The translations under genes were made by a program, and so were the position numbers. Source: Clostridiales bacterium DTU073 (GTDB lineage: Bacteria; Bacillota; Peptococcia; DRI-13; DTU073). From it: DNA of 53,065 bases. Below, piece after piece: positions 44,422 through 53,029 of this stretch (the stretch's first letter is position 1; each line of letters opens with the position of its first letter). The notes under the pieces are model-generated. The model was not told the origin of the DNA. It did no database searches and was given only the letters and a program-made list of their open reading frames with translations. The stretch is from the NCBI GenBank assembly GCA_001512665.1, contig LFSF01000029.1:33355-86419 (forward strand). The letters are read 5' to 3'.

Positions 44422-44700
44422 ATGTCGTCCATGTCATTTAAACAGGAAAAGAAAAGCGAGATAATTAACAAATACCGCATTCATGAAAACGATACGGGAT
44501 CTCCGGAAGTACAAATTGCCATTTTAACAGAAAGAATAAATTATTTAACTGAACACTTAAAGGTTCATAAAAAAGACCATCATTCCAGACGTGGTTTATT
44601 AAAAATGGTTGGTCAACGTAGGCATTTGTTAAATTATCTGATGAAAAAGGACTTAGACAGATATAGGGCTATTATCGAAAGTTTAGGTCTCAGAAGATAA
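44422..44700 (+). CDS. rpsO: 30S ribosomal protein S15
   Basis: Binds 16S rRNA in the platform. Conserved [31 protein letters not shown] and the GLRR end. ATG 44422 is 11 nt after AAGGAGG and gives 92 residues; ATG 44431 gives exactly the canonical 89 but lies further from the site. The leader contains a pseudoknot that could let S15 repress its own synthesis, and a strong terminator follows, separating it partly from pnp. Confidence 0.97.
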   Translation: MSSMSFKQEKKSEIINKYRIHENDTGSPEVQIAILTERINYLTEHLKVHKKDHHSRRGLLKMVGQRRHLLNYLMKKDLDRYRAIIESLGLRR

Positions 44701-44732
44701 AAATAAGAGCGGAATTCCGCTCTTATTTTTAT
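44701..44732 (+). terminator. Terminator after rpsO
   Basis: Perfect palindrome at 44701-44730 centred on AATT (stem AATAAGAGCGG / CCGCTCTTATT) followed by a T-run; symmetrical, so it could also stop minus-strand transcription. Confidence 0.88.
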
Positions 44733-44869
44733 GGATGAAAAAGGTAAAGAGGAATATATTAGGTATTTTATTTTCTAAGGGAAGGAAATAATAAAAGTTG
44801 TGTAGAATAAAGTCTACGTTTAGAGGAAAAAAAATAAGGTGAATAAATATAGGGAGGTTAAACTAATAC

Positions 44870-47008
44870 ATGGAATATCCATATCCAATTCTTAGAAAGC
44901 AAATTGATCTAGCTGGAAGAAAGCTCGTTCTAGAAACAGGAAGATTGGGTAAACAGGCCGGCGGAGCTGTTTTTATTTGTTATGGCGACACCTGTTTACT
45001 GGCTACAGCTACTTCTTCTGCTGAACCCAGGGAAGGAATTGATTTTTTCCCGTTAACAGTTGATTATGAAGAACGACTTTACTCTGTAGGGAAAATCCCC
45101 GGAGGTTTTATTAAGAGAGAAGGGCGTCCCAGTGAAAAAGCGATTCTTTCCAGTAGACTTATCGATAGACCGATTCGTCCGCTTTTTCCTAAAGGATATC
45201 ATAATGATGTTCATATTGTGGCTACGGTAATGTCTGTTGATCAGGATAACTTGCCTGATGTAACAGCCATTAACGGAGCTTCTGCTGCTTTACATATTTC
45301 CGGTATTCCTTTTAAAGAACCTATTGGAGCTGTTGTTGTAGGCTATGTTGATGGACAACTTATCATTAATCCAACTGTTGAAGAAGCTGAAAAAAGTCTT
45401 TTTCATTTAACAGTTGCCGGAACTAAAGATGCCGTGATGATGGTAGAAGCCGGATGTAAGGAAATATCAGAAGAGTTATGTCTTGAGGCAATTATGTTTG
45501 GACATGAAAAGATCAAGGAAATAGTACAATTTATTGAAGAATTTCGTGAAGAAGCTTTAAAAATAGGTTTAGCAAAAGAAAAAGAAGAGCCCCAGCTGGC
45601 GGTGATTGATTCTGAACTTGAACAAGCGGTAAAGGATTTTGCCGAAGAGCCATTACAAAAAGCTTTGCTTAATAAAGACAAATTAGAACGAGAAGAAAAT
45701 GTAAAAAGGATTAAAGATGAAGCTATCTTACATTTCACAGAAATTTATCCTGATAATTTGAAGGATGTAGAGAAGGTTCTTGATACAATTATTAAGACAT
45801 ATATTCGTAAACTGATTACTGTAGATAAAATCAGACCGGATGGCAGGGCTTTAGATGAGATTAGGACAATTACTTGTGAAGCCGGTGTCTTACCTAGAAC
45901 TCATGGTAGTGGTCTGTTTACAAGAGGTCAAACACAGGTTTTAACCATTGCGACTTTAGGTGCAATCGGTGATGAACAAATTTTGGATGGCTTAGGAGTC
46001 GAGGAATCTAAACGTTATATGCATCATTATAATTTTCCTCCGTATAGTGTGGGAGAAGCTCGTCCGATGAGAGGTCCCGGCAGAAGAGAAATCGGGCATG
46101 GTGCTTTGGCGGAAAGAGCACTTGAACCGATGATTCCTCCGGAAGAGGAGTTCCCTTATACGATTCGTCTTGTTTCCGAAGTTGTGGAATCTAATGGTTC
46201 TACTTCGATGGCCAGTGTTTGTGGAAGTACCATTTCGCTCATGGATGCCGGAGTGCCTATTAAAGCACCTGTTGCAGGAATTGCTATGGGTTTAATTAAA
46301 GAAGGAGAGCATTATTCAATTCTTTCGGATATACAGGGGTTGGAGGATGCTAACGGCGATATGGATTTTAAAGTAGCCGGTACAAGTAAGGGCATTACGG
46401 CAATCCAAATGGATATAAAAATTCCGGGGATTAATCGTGACATCTTAAGAGATGCTTTAGAACAAGCTCGTAAGGGTAGATTGTTTATTTTAGATAAGAT
46501 CCTTTCTGTTATTTCCGAACCTCGCCCGGAATTATCTCCATATGCACCCAGAATAATTAGTATGGTTATAGATCCGGAAAAGATTAGAGATGTAATTGGA
46601 CCTGGTGGAAAAACAATCAAAAAAATTATTGATGAGACAGGTGCAAAAATTGATATTGAAGATGATGGACATGTCTTTATTGCCGCAGTTAACACAGAGG
46701 CCGGGGAAAAAGCAAAGCAAATGATTGAGAAGCTGACCAAAGAGGTTGAAGTTGGTGAAATATACATGGGTAAAGTAATTCGGATCATGAATTTTGGGGC
46801 TTTTGTCGAAATTTTACCCGGAAAAGAAGGTTTGGTGCATATTTCACAATTAGCAGAAGAGCGTACAAATAAAGTAGAAGACGTTGTATCTATAGGAGAC
46901 CAAATACTGGTTAAAGTAACAGAAATAGATCGTCAAGGCAGGATTAATCTTTCCCGCAAGGAAGCACTTCGAGAGCAAAAAAGTGTTGAATCAGAAAAAA
47001 ACAAATAA
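44870..47008 (+). CDS. pnp: Polynucleotide phosphorylase
   Basis: Trimeric 3'-5' exoribonuclease of the degradosome, 712 residues. Two RNase PH-like domains (about 10-230 and 310-545) with [18 protein letters not shown] and [17 protein letters not shown] domain with [12 protein letters not shown] (about 565-615); S1 domain (about 620-695). Ends with a Lys/Glu tail. AGGGAGG precedes the ATG by 9 nt. A small GTAGA/TCTAC hairpin lies in the 139-nt leader. rpsO-pnp-ylxY-mlpA order as in Bacillus. Confidence 0.98.
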   Translation: MEYPYPILRKQIDLAGRKLVLETGRLGKQAGGAVFICYGDTCLLATATSSAEPREGIDFFPLTVDYEERLYSVGKIPGGFIKREGRPSEKAILSSRLIDRPIRPLFPKGYHNDVHIVATVMSVDQDNLPDVTAINGASAALHISGIPFKEPIGAVVVGYVDGQLIINPTVEEAEKSLFHLTVAGTKDAVMMVEAGCKEISEELCLEAIMFGHEKIKEIVQFIEEFREEALKIGLAKEKEEPQLAVIDSELEQAVKDFAEEPLQKALLNKDKLEREENVKRIKDEAILHFTEIYPDNLKDVEKVLDTIIKTYIRKLITVDKIRPDGRALDEIRTITCEAGVLPRTHGSGLFTRGQTQVLTIATLGAIGDEQILDGLGVEESKRYMHHYNFPPYSVGEARPMRGPGRREIGHGALAERALEPMIPPEEEFPYTIRLVSEVVESNGSTSMASVCGSTISLMDAGVPIKAPVAGIAMGLIKEGEHYSILSDIQGLEDANGDMDFKVAGTSKGITAIQMDIKIPGINRDILRDALEQARKGRLFILDKILSVISEPRPELSPYAPRIISMVIDPEKIRDVIGPGGKTIKKIIDETGAKIDIEDDGHVFIAAVNTEAGEKAKQMIEKLTKEVEVGEIYMGKVIRIMNFGAFVEILPGKEGLVHISQLAEERTNKVEDVVSIGDQILVKVTEIDRQGRINLSRKEALREQKSVESEKNK

Positions 47009-47044
47009 GGACAAAGATTTGATGTTAAAATTATGTCTACTAAA

Positions 47045-47090
47045 AAAATGCGTGTAGCATGTTAATATTGCACGCATTTTATTTAATTTT
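47045..47090 (+). terminator. Terminator after pnp
   Basis: AAAATGCGTG (47045-47054) pairs with CACGCATTTT (47071-47080), followed by ATTTAATTTTT. Confidence 0.8.
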
Positions 47091-47120
47091 TGCTTGAAGA
47101 TTATTATTTTAATTCACCCT

Positions 47121-47147
47121 GCATATAGATTACCGTAAACATATCTT
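47121..47147 (+). promoter_or_regulatory. Possible sigma-E-like promoter of ylxY
   Basis: GCATATA (47121-47127) and CATATCTT (47140-47147), 12 nt apart, resemble the sigma-E boxes. The spacing is short by about two bases and the match imperfect. Confidence 0.3.
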
Positions 47148-47164
47148 AAAGGGGTGAAATTAAA

Positions 47165-47869
47165 ATGTATGTTTTTTTTATCAGCAAAGGTCGGATTGCC
47201 TGGTTTTTAATGATCATCTTGCTCTTAATTATGGGATTTGTTTTTTGCAGTTATTTTGTAAATAAAACTCAACCTACAATTAACCCCATTTTTATGGGGG
47301 ATACACAAGAAAAAGCCGTAGCTTTTATGTTTAATGTGGATTGGGGAGAAGAAATTCTTCCGGATTTACTGGAAGTATTAAAAGAAGAGAAGGTTACAGC
47401 AACTTTTTTTATTTCAGGTAAGTTTGCCAAAAAGTTTCCTCAATTAGTAGCTAATATCGCCGAAAACGGTCATGAAATAGGTAATCACGGGTATTCTCAT
47501 CCCCACCCGGACAAATTAAGTGTAGAACAAAATATGAAGGAAATAACCGATACTGAAAAAGTTTTTCAAGAAATTAAAATAAATTCAGCTAAAATTTTTG
47601 CTCCTCCGTATGGTGAACATGGCCAATCGGTTTTAAAGGCAGCTGATTCTTTAGGCTATAAGACGATTATGTGGACCTTAGATACAATAGATTGGCAAGA
47701 CCCTACTCCCGAAGTAATCTTAAATCGAATTCTCCCTAAAGTTGATCATGGTTCCTTAATCCTTATGCATCCCAAAAGCTGTACTTTACAAGCTTTGCCC
47801 GGATTAATAAAATCTTTACGGGACCAGGATTATCAGTTTAAAAAAGTAACGGAAATTATTAAATCATAA
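47165..47869 (+). CDS. ylxY: Polysaccharide deacetylase family protein YlxY
   Basis: 234 residues with one N-terminal membrane helix (about 10-32) and a NodB-type domain (about 55-225). The first motif is FNVDWGEE instead of TFDDGP, as in the YlxY subgroup, and the metal-binding His pair is in GNHGYSHPHPDKL; the later FAPPYGEHG and DTIDWQDP are present. Because the first aspartate motif is altered, activity on peptidoglycan or other glycans is uncertain. GGGGTG before the ATG. Genomic position after pnp equals B. subtilis. Confidence 0.9.
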   Translation: MYVFFISKGRIAWFLMIILLLIMGFVFCSYFVNKTQPTINPIFMGDTQEKAVAFMFNVDWGEEILPDLLEVLKEEKVTATFFISGKFAKKFPQLVANIAENGHEIGNHGYSHPHPDKLSVEQNMKEITDTEKVFQEIKINSAKIFAPPYGEHGQSVLKAADSLGYKTIMWTLDTIDWQDPTPEVILNRILPKVDHGSLILMHPKSCTLQALPGLIKSLRDQDYQFKKVTEIIKS

Positions 47870-47928
47870 ATTATCTAATTACAGCCATACTATTTTTATA
47901 TGACAAAAATTATGAAACGGAAAAGGAC

Positions 47929-48804
47929 ATGGTAAAGTATAAACAGGGGATAATCTTTTTAATTTCTTTTTACTTTGTGCTTATTTTATCTTGTTTTATT
48001 AATTTTTGTAGTAATAATGCATGGGCGACTTCGGATCCAACTATTACTGCAGCTGCGGCTGTAGCTATAGATGCAGAAACCGGGGTGATCTTATATCAAA
48101 AAGATGCGTTTAAGTTAAAAGCGCCGGCCAGTACAACGAAGATTTTAACGGCAATTTTAGCCATTGAAAGCGGACGTTTAGATGAGTTGGTTACGGTAAG
48201 TAAAAGAGCAGCAGCTGTTGGGGAATCTTCGATACATTTAAGGACCAATGATCAGTTAACCTTAAGAGAATTGGTGCATGGTGCGCTGATTAAGTCAGGA
48301 AATGATGCCTGTGTGGCTATTGCCGAACATCTTTCGCCCACTGAAGAAGAATTTGTCGGGATGATGAATTTTAAAGCCAGGTTAATTGGGGCTTATAATA
48401 CAACTTTTTATAATACCAATGGCTTACCTCATCGCTATCATTTAACAACGGCTTATGATTTAGCACTAATTGCCCGCTATGCTTTACAAAATCCGGTGTT
48501 TTCTAAAATAGTGGTTACTAAAGAGTACACTTTGCATTGGACAAACCCTCGAAGAAGTGCATATATTAGAAATACAAACAAACTATTATGGACTTTACCT
48601 GGGGCTACCGGGGTGAAAACCGGGACCACGAATCAAGCCGGGAACTGTTTAGTTGCTTCAGCGATGAATAACGGTCACCATATTATCGCGGTTGTGCTAA
48701 ATTCTCGTAACCGTTATGGAGATGCGCAAAAATTATTAGAGTATGGAATGAAAACAAAGGAGATTCAGTCTAATGCAGAAAAACGAGCAAAATCAGCAAA
48801 ATGA
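47929..48804 (+). CDS. D-alanyl-D-alanine carboxypeptidase (S11), short form
   Basis: Low-molecular-weight PBP that trims the terminal D-Ala of peptidoglycan stem peptides. 291 residues: signal segment (about 8-33, ending ANAWATSD in the mature start), then the S11 domain with SxxK in PASTTKIL, SGN in KSGNDA and KTGT in VKTGTTNQ. The C-terminal PBP5-type beta domain of DacA/DacF is missing, as in DacB-like sporulation enzymes. Start overlaps no Shine-Dalgarno of note (AAAAGGACATGG). Its end overlaps mlpA by 32 nt. Confidence 0.92.
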   Translation: MVKYKQGIIFLISFYFVLILSCFINFCSNNAWATSDPTITAAAAVAIDAETGVILYQKDAFKLKAPASTTKILTAILAIESGRLDELVTVSKRAAAVGESSIHLRTNDQLTLRELVHGALIKSGNDACVAIAEHLSPTEEEFVGMMNFKARLIGAYNTTFYNTNGLPHRYHLTTAYDLALIARYALQNPVFSKIVVTKEYTLHWTNPRRSAYIRNTNKLLWTLPGATGVKTGTTNQAGNCLVASAMNNGHHIIAVVLNSRNRYGDAQKLLEYGMKTKEIQSNAEKRAKSAK

Positions 48805-50062
48805 TATTGTTAAAACTGAATTAGAAAACGGCGTGAGAATTATTTCTGAGAAAATTCCCGGTGTTCGTTCGGTTTCTACGGGAATTTGGGTCGGAACAGG
48901 GTCGCGTCACGAGAAAGAAGGCTGGGAAGGAATTTCCCATTTTATTGAACATTTAATGTTTAAAGGAACGAAAAATCGCTCTGCAGTTGAGATTGCTGAA
49001 GCCCTCGATTCTGTTGGGGGACAGTTAAATGCGTTTACAACTAAAGAATATACTTGTTATTATACGAAAACCCTTGATGAGCATTTTTCTTTGGGTTTGG
49101 ATGTTTTATCAGACATGTTTTTTAATTCTACTTTTACGGAAAAAGCTATTGAGAAGGAACGGGGTGTGATTGAAGAAGAAATTAAAATGTATGAAGATAC
49201 ACCTGATGACCTTATTCATGATTTGTTTGTGCAAACGGCCTGGCCTGACCATCCTCTGGGCAAACCGATCTTAGGTACGCTTAAATCCTTGGAAAATATA
49301 CAAAGAAATGATATTATCAAATATCTTCAAGACACATATATACCCAGTCGTTTGGTGATAGCAATAGCTGGGAATTTGGATCATCAGGAGGTACAAGCTA
49401 AGGCAGCGGAGATTTTTGGAGCTATGAAGCCTCGTCAGACAGATGAAAAGGTGACCATACCGGAAAATATTCAAGCGGTAAGCTCTAACTTAACTCGTGA
49501 TACAGGACAAGTTCATATTTGTTTAGGAACCGGTGGCTTATCACAACAGGATGAAAGAATCCATACACTATATATTCTTAATAATGTTTTAGGCGGTGGT
49601 CTATCTTCGCGTTTAGTTCAGTCAATCAGGGAAGAAAGAGGCCTTGCTTATTCTGTGTTTTCATATCATAGTGCTTTTTGTGATACGGGTTTATTTACTT
49701 TTTATGCCGGTACCAGTCCGGCGAAATATGAAGAAGTAATCCATCTCTTATTAAAAGAGGTACAGGATATTGTCTCCAAAGGCATTACAGAAAAGGAGTT
49801 GAACAGAGCCAAGGAGCAGATTAAAGGAAACTTATTTTTAGGTTTAGAAAGTGTGAGCAGTCGGATGACTCGGTTAGGCAGGAATGAGTTATGTTTAAAC
49901 CGTATTGTACCACCCTCAGAAATAATAGAGCGAATCTTTGCTGTAACCTTAGAAGATGTAAAACAATTAGCCAATGATTTATTTAAAGAAAAGCATTTTA
50001 CCCTAAGCACAATAGGTCCTATCGATAAACCACTGGATTTGCAATCTTTTTTATCCGATTAG
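48773..50062 (+). CDS. mlpA: M16 family zinc peptidase (MlpA/YmxG)
   Basis: 429 residues of the pitrilysin/mitochondrial-processing-peptidase-like family. The inverted zinc motif is HFIEHLMFKGT (HxxEH), with the second glutamate in ERGVIEEEIKMYED about 75 residues later; the C-terminal half is the catalytically inactive repeat with GLAYSVFSYHSAF. B. subtilis MlpA/YmxG is linked to expression of the aprE protease. AAAGGAG precedes ATG 48773. Confidence 0.92.
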   Translation: MQKNEQNQQNDIVKTELENGVRIISEKIPGVRSVSTGIWVGTGSRHEKEGWEGISHFIEHLMFKGTKNRSAVEIAEALDSVGGQLNAFTTKEYTCYYTKTLDEHFSLGLDVLSDMFFNSTFTEKAIEKERGVIEEEIKMYEDTPDDLIHDLFVQTAWPDHPLGKPILGTLKSLENIQRNDIIKYLQDTYIPSRLVIAIAGNLDHQEVQAKAAEIFGAMKPRQTDEKVTIPENIQAVSSNLTRDTGQVHICLGTGGLSQQDERIHTLYILNNVLGGGLSSRLVQSIREERGLAYSVFSYHSAFCDTGLFTFYAGTSPAKYEEVIHLLLKEVQDIVSKGITEKELNRAKEQIKGNLFLGLESVSSRMTRLGRNELCLNRIVPPSEIIERIFAVTLEDVKQLANDLFKEKHFTLSTIGPIDKPLDLQSFLSD

Positions 50063-50069
50063 CTGGAAT

Positions 50070-50115
50070 AACCCTCCTTTACCTGCATAATTATAAAGTA
50101 AGGGAGGGGTTTTTT
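50070..50115 (+). terminator. Terminator hairpin containing the next gene's ribosome binding site
   Basis: AACCCTCCTTTAC (50070-50082) pairs with GTAAGGGAGGGGTT (50098-50111), one bulged G and one wobble. TTTTTT (50110-50115) ends directly at the next ATG, and GGGAGGGG in the stem is that gene's only ribosome binding site. Confidence 0.7.
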
Positions 50116-50445
50116 ATGGGAAAAATCATGTTTTTCCTAATTTTTTTAATAGTGTTCGGTATAGCTGTAAAAACAAAAAAGAAACTTCGTCATGCGAGAA
50201 ATTTGACGCGGTGGGAGGATGCTGTTGAGTCGCCTGCTTCACTGGCTATAGGGGAATTGGTAGCAGTAGCCGGAGGAATTTATCTGGCGTTAACGTTATT
50301 AGCTACATTTTTGAAGATTTCCATGCCGGAAAGACTCGTTTTTTTTGATTGGTCGGTAGATTATTTGGCTGCTATTGCGATTGTATTGGCAATTTTACAG
50401 CCGATAGTTTTAGCTTTATATTATAAAATCTGCAATAAATTTTGA
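50116..50445 (+). CDS. Small membrane protein of unknown function
   Basis: 109 residues with three predicted membrane helices (about 3-18, 48-68 and 82-102) and a basic stretch KTKKKLRHARNLTRWEDAVE between the first two. No family recognised. Start ATG 50116 lies 6 nt after GGGAGGGG, which is part of the preceding terminator-like hairpin. It sits between mlpA and ymxH, genes that are adjacent in B. subtilis. Confidence 0.8.
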   Translation: MGKIMFFLIFLIVFGIAVKTKKKLRHARNLTRWEDAVESPASLAIGELVAVAGGIYLALTLLATFLKISMPERLVFFDWSVDYLAAIAIVLAILQPIVLALYYKICNKF

Positions 50446-50473
50446 TTACTATAGAGAGGAAGGAGAGAGGGTA

Positions 50474-50749
50474 ATGTTTCATGTGCGTTTGAGTGAATTG
50501 ATTGGCAAGGACATAGTTAATATCCAAAATGGCGGACGTTTAGGTATTGTAGCGGATTCAGATTTGGTAATAGATAGTGAAACAGGTGAAATTCAATCCA
50601 TTCTTCTTCCCAGTAGAAGTGGATTGTTTAGTTTTTTAGACCGAAATAATTTCAACATTCCTTGGTCTTGTGTAAAAAAGATAGGAAATGAGGTTATTAT
50701 TGTTGATCTTGATGAAACGCATCTGAATTATAAAAGATTTAATTATTGA
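50474..50749 (+). CDS. ymxH: YlmC/YmxH family sporulation protein
   Basis: 91-residue PRC-barrel protein. The barrel runs from LSELIGKDIVNIQNGGRLG to IPWSCVKKIGNEVIIVDLDE. Family members are induced in sporulation in Bacillus, and position after mlpA agrees with ymxH. GGAAGGAGAGAGG precedes the ATG. Its stop codon lies inside the -35 box of the next promoter. Confidence 0.88.
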   Translation: MFHVRLSELIGKDIVNIQNGGRLGIVADSDLVIDSETGEIQSILLPSRSGLFSFLDRNNFNIPWSCVKKIGNEVIIVDLDETHLNYKRFNY

Positions 50750-50774
50750 CAAATAGCAAGCATCATCATACAAT
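50746..50774 (+). promoter_or_regulatory. Sigma-A promoter of the dapBA unit
   Basis: TTGACA (50746-50751, overlapping the ymxH stop) and TACAAT (50769-50774), 17-nt spacer. RNA would start near 50781, at the head of the lysine riboswitch. Confidence 0.85.
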
Positions 50775-50790
50775 ATATTAAACTTAATAA

Positions 50791-51050
50791 GTATTACCTC
50801 ACTCTGTGGAGTGGGGTAGGGGTTGCGATAATCAAGAGTATTCCAGGGAGTTGGCTACGAAGAACTGGAGGAAAGGGATATTCGCCGAAGTGTAGCAATT
50901 TGCCGGGTTGCTATACTGGGTCTGCATTAAATAAATGCAGGACTGTCATCTGATTGTTCCCGCCATCAGATGGAGAACTATCTCACTAAGGGAAGAGACC
51001 AGGTATTATTTTTGCAGCGATAGGTAGATACCTGTGGCTGTTTTTTATTT
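50791..51050 (+). promoter_or_regulatory. Lysine riboswitch (L-box) with terminator
   Basis: Core elements in order: GCGATAATCAAGAGTATTCC, GAGGAAAGGGATATTCGCCG, ACTGGGTCTGCATTAAATAA, GGACTGTCA and AACTATCTCA, aligning with the B. subtilis lysC leader. P1 uses ATTACCT (50793-50799) with AGGTATTA (51001-51008). The terminator stem CAGCGATAGGTA / TACCTGTGGCTG (51015-51040) is followed by TTTTTT. AGGTAT can instead pair with ATACCT in the terminator, forming an antiterminator. Lysine should lower dapBA expression. Confidence 0.93.
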
Positions 51051-51085
51051 TCTAAAATGAAAGGGAAAAAGGAGGTCAATTGCCA

Positions 51086-51895
51086 ATGGAAAGTTTGAAG
51101 ATTAAGGTTGCGGTAACCGGAGCGAGTGGGAAGATGGGTTGTGCCATAATTAAAGGACTTAGTCAAGTTGCTGATATAGAAATAGTAGGAGCTATAGATA
51201 TTCAAAACATTGGTAAGGATGCCGGGGAATTAGCGGGAATTTCCTTTTTGGGAGTGCAAATCTCGGATAATATAGAACAAGTTATTGATGAAATGAAGCC
51301 TGATGTGGTAATTGATTTTACCCATAAGAAAGCTGCTCAGCAAAACATTCCCCTTGTCTTAAAGAAGGGTGTAGCTGTTGTTGCCGGGACAACCGGTTTA
51401 GAAGAGACTGATTTAGTTGAATTTGATCGTTTAGCTAAGGAACACAATACCTCAATGTTCCTTGCTCCAAACTTTTCTTTAGGTGCTGTAATCATGATGA
51501 AATTTGCGCGAGAGGCCGGAAAGTATTTTGATCAGAGCGAAATAATTGAATATCATAATGATAAAAAAGTAGATAGTCCATCCGGAACAGCTATAGCTAC
51601 GGCACGTAATATTACGAATGATTATTCCACACCGGAAGTTAAGGAAGAGAATACAGTTGCAGACTATTGTCGTGGGGGAGATTTTGGGGGCATAAGGATA
51701 CATAGTGTCAGATTAAAAAGTCTAGTTGCCCATCAAGAGGTACTTTTTGCAGGTACAGGAGAGCTTCTCACAATCAGACATGATTCTTATTCTCGTGAAT
51801 CATTTATTCCCGGAATTTTAATGGCGGTGCGCAAAGTGCAAATGTGGCAAGGACTAAAAGTGGGATTAGAGGAAATTTTGAACCTGGATAATTAA
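51086..51895 (+). CDS. dapB: 4-hydroxy-tetrahydrodipicolinate reductase
   Basis: NAD(P)H-dependent enzyme of lysine/diaminopimelate synthesis, 269 residues. Rossmann motif VAVTGASGKMG, AGTTGLEE, and the substrate motif EYHNDKKVDSPSGTA (His and Lys catalytic pair; usual form HHxxKxDxPSGTA). ATG 51086 is 10 nt after AAGGAGG; a TTG at 51080 is possible. Controlled by the lysine riboswitch directly upstream and followed by dapA. Confidence 0.97.
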   Translation: MESLKIKVAVTGASGKMGCAIIKGLSQVADIEIVGAIDIQNIGKDAGELAGISFLGVQISDNIEQVIDEMKPDVVIDFTHKKAAQQNIPLVLKKGVAVVAGTTGLEETDLVEFDRLAKEHNTSMFLAPNFSLGAVIMMKFAREAGKYFDQSEIIEYHNDKKVDSPSGTAIATARNITNDYSTPEVKEENTVADYCRGGDFGGIRIHSVRLKSLVAHQEVLFAGTGELLTIRHDSYSRESFIPGILMAVRKVQMWQGLKVGLEEILNLDN

Positions 51896-51931
51896 TGATA
51901 TGCTGAAAATATAAAAAGGGGGCTGTTGTTT

Positions 51932-52816
51932 ATGCAAAACTTTCCTAGACTTATTACGGCAATGATTACTCCTTTTAAAGATGATTATAGTGTAGATTTC
52001 GAAGGTGCCCAGAAGTTAGCTTTACAGCTGATTGAGGAAGGCAGCCAAGGCTTGGTTATCTCAGGAACAACCGGTGAGTCACCTTCCTTAAGCAAAGAAG
52101 AAAAATTAGATTTATTTAAAGCGATAAAAGAGGCAGTAGAGTCTAAGGCTTGGGTTATTGCGGGTACGGGTTCTAATAGTACGTTTGATACTGCTCGTTT
52201 TACTGAGGAAGCGGCTCGGACCGGTGTTGACGGAGTTATGTTAGTAACCCCATATTATAATAAGCCTACTCAGGCTGGTTTATATCAGCACTTTAAAACT
52301 GTTGCTGAAGCTGTAGATTTACCGATAATTCTTTATAACGTACCTGGGAGGACGGGAATTAATTTATTGCCTGATACAGTGGTGAAATTGGCTGATGTAC
52401 GCAACATTGTGGCTTTAAAAGAAGCTTGTGGTAACTTAGATCAGGTTTCTGAACTGAAAACAAAATTACCGGAAGAATTTTATGTCTATAGTGGTGATGA
52501 TAGTTTAACATTACCGATGATGGCTGTTGGTTGTTATGGCATTATTAGTGTAGTAGCTCATGTTGTTGGCAAACAAATGAGTGCCATGATCAATGCCTAT
52601 TTAGCAGGAGATATTCAGAAAGCAGCGCAAATACATTTACAGTTATATCCGATTTTTAAAGCTTTGTTTGTAGTTTCCAATCCTATTCCTGTAAAGAAAG
52701 CCCTTGAGCTTATGGGTCGTCCGGCCGGTAAATTACGTTTACCTTTAGTCGAACCGTTACCTGCTGAAACTGAAGTGATTAGAGAGGCTTTAAAGAAAGT
52801 GGGAGTATTAAGTTAA
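51932..52816 (+). CDS. dapA: 4-hydroxy-tetrahydrodipicolinate synthase
   Basis: Schiff-base aldolase condensing pyruvate with aspartate semialdehyde, 294 residues, TIM barrel. SGTTGESPSLS carries the Thr pair, YYNKPTQAGLYQHF the catalytic Tyr, and ALKEACGN the Schiff-base lysine (about residue 162); YSGDDS follows. Product feeds both lysine and, in the mother cell, dipicolinate for the spore core. Starts 36 nt after dapB and ends at a strong terminator. Confidence 0.97.
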   Translation: MQNFPRLITAMITPFKDDYSVDFEGAQKLALQLIEEGSQGLVISGTTGESPSLSKEEKLDLFKAIKEAVESKAWVIAGTGSNSTFDTARFTEEAARTGVDGVMLVTPYYNKPTQAGLYQHFKTVAEAVDLPIILYNVPGRTGINLLPDTVVKLADVRNIVALKEACGNLDQVSELKTKLPEEFYVYSGDDSLTLPMMAVGCYGIISVVAHVVGKQMSAMINAYLAGDIQKAAQIHLQLYPIFKALFVVSNPIPVKKALELMGRPAGKLRLPLVEPLPAETEVIREALKKVGVLS

Positions 52817-52874
52817 GAGGCTCCTGACAATTGTAGACAAAAAAAGTAACAAATAAATAATGACGAATTATGTT

Positions 52875-52907
52875 AAAGGCATTGCTTAGAAGCAATGCCT
52901 TTTAAGC
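52875..52907 (+). terminator. Terminator after dapA
   Basis: AAAGGCATTGCTT (52875-52887) pairs perfectly with AAGCAATGCCTTT (52890-52902), tight loop, then TTAAGCTTTT. Confidence 0.88.
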
Positions 52908-52973
52908 TTTTATTGGCTCTATGTCAAATGTTGGGGTAAGCTCTAAAAAATAAAGAGATTATAGAGCAATTGT

Positions 52974-53006
52974 GCTACCGTTGGAGAGATCTAACGGTAG
53001 CCTTTT
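52974..53006 (+). terminator. Second hairpin near the right end
   Basis: GCTACCGTT (52974-52982) with AACGGTAGC (52993-53001), perfect 9-bp stem, followed by CTTTT. No gene ends nearby on the plus strand, so its transcript is unclear. Confidence 0.55.
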
Positions 53007-53029
53007 AAATACCCGGAAATAAATCAACC

